Positions 63,730-64,000 of a stretch of 64,000 bases of DNA are shown here, piece by piece. Positions within the stretch are counted from its first letter, which is position 1. Each line of letters begins with the position of its first letter. Origin of the DNA: Cladorhizidae sp. MBARI D1340-BT2 (taxonomy: Eukaryota > Porifera > Demospongiae > Poecilosclerida > Cladorhizidae); NCBI GenBank assembly GCA_028752905.1, contig JAQNBH010000015.1, forward strand, positions 32,819,529-32,883,528. The letters run 5' to 3'. The translations under genes were made by a program, and so were the position numbers. The notes under the pieces were generated by a model. It was given only the letters and a program-made list of their open reading frames with translations. It was not told the origin of the DNA and ran no database searches.

Positions 63730-64000
63730 GTTGCCTATGTGCTATTCAAAATACCACATCAACACTAGCTAAAGTCTGAAGTCACATTGATCTGTTACTT
63801 GTTAGTTACTACCATTCTAGTAATTTTTTTACTGTATTGCTGTTTCTTTGCAAGCACACTCAGTTCTATAAGCTATAGACAAGCTTTTGTGGTGTAGAAA
63901 TGTTTAAGCTCTCAGTTATCCTCTGGAATATGTTGTAGCTGAATCTCTATGATCCATAATATACTATTACGAGAAGCTTGTGTGTGTGTGTGTGTGTGTA
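63730..64000 (+). repeat. Start of tandem unit block B, copy 3 (cut by window end)
   Basis: Matches 15031-15320 and 40460-40740 up to the TG microsatellite (63979-63999), so the array continues beyond the window. Confidence 0.9.

Noticed and set aside
1..64000. CRISPR array, phage, plasmid or bacterial island
   Set aside because: The repeats are kilobases long, with no short regularly spaced repeats. There are no bacterial-style gene clusters, and coding remnants match eukaryotic transposon families.

Overview
This is a eukaryotic, almost certainly metazoan, AT-rich repeat-dense window. I see no operons, Shine-Dalgarno signals, rRNA or tRNA. I do see TATA boxes, GT/AG-like intron edges and decayed DNA-transposon protein families that are widespread in sponges, cnidarians and other invertebrates. 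A sponge or cnidarian is my best guess, but nothing here proves it.

Large-scale layout. The window is a tandem array of one roughly 22-23 kb unit that I divide into blocks A, B and C. The order is A1 (1-4537), C1 (4538-10443), A2 (10444-15030), B1 (15031-27743), an inserted DNA transposon T (27744-31254), C2 (31258-35869), A3 (35870-40459), B2 (40460-53184), C3 (53185-59360), A4 (59361-63729) and the start of B3 (63730-64000). A1 joins C1 directly, so the first unit lacks B. Nested inside the blocks is an older layer of diverged repeats in both orientations, which I call x, y, m and D. These make each B-C region a large imperfect palindrome.

Genes. The only convincing host-like gene is a 209-residue secreted, cysteine-rich protein with a possible IL-17-like cystine-knot C-terminus. 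Each B block carries it twice, in inverted orientation. The minus-strand copies (26280-26909 and 51494-52123) are open. The plus-strand copies (20613-21242 and 45963-46592) share a nonsense codon, and the B2 copy has further lesions. Only the 51494-52123 copy has both an intact frame and its TATA box.

Mobile elements. Each C block holds a broken DDE transposase of the HDES / FDHSSCH / NPIERMW type. Each A block holds a decayed plus-strand remnant of a second transposon-associated family, followed by an acidic ORF that is intact only in A3. T is a 3.5 kb element with long terminal inverted repeats and poly-C tracts near its ends. It encodes a third decayed protein family, and the paralogous empty site is visible in the other unit.

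The rest is noncoding repeat sequence. Small diagnostic differences show that the copies have exchanged sequence. An assembly artefact (allelic copies placed in tandem) must be excluded before the array is interpreted biologically.
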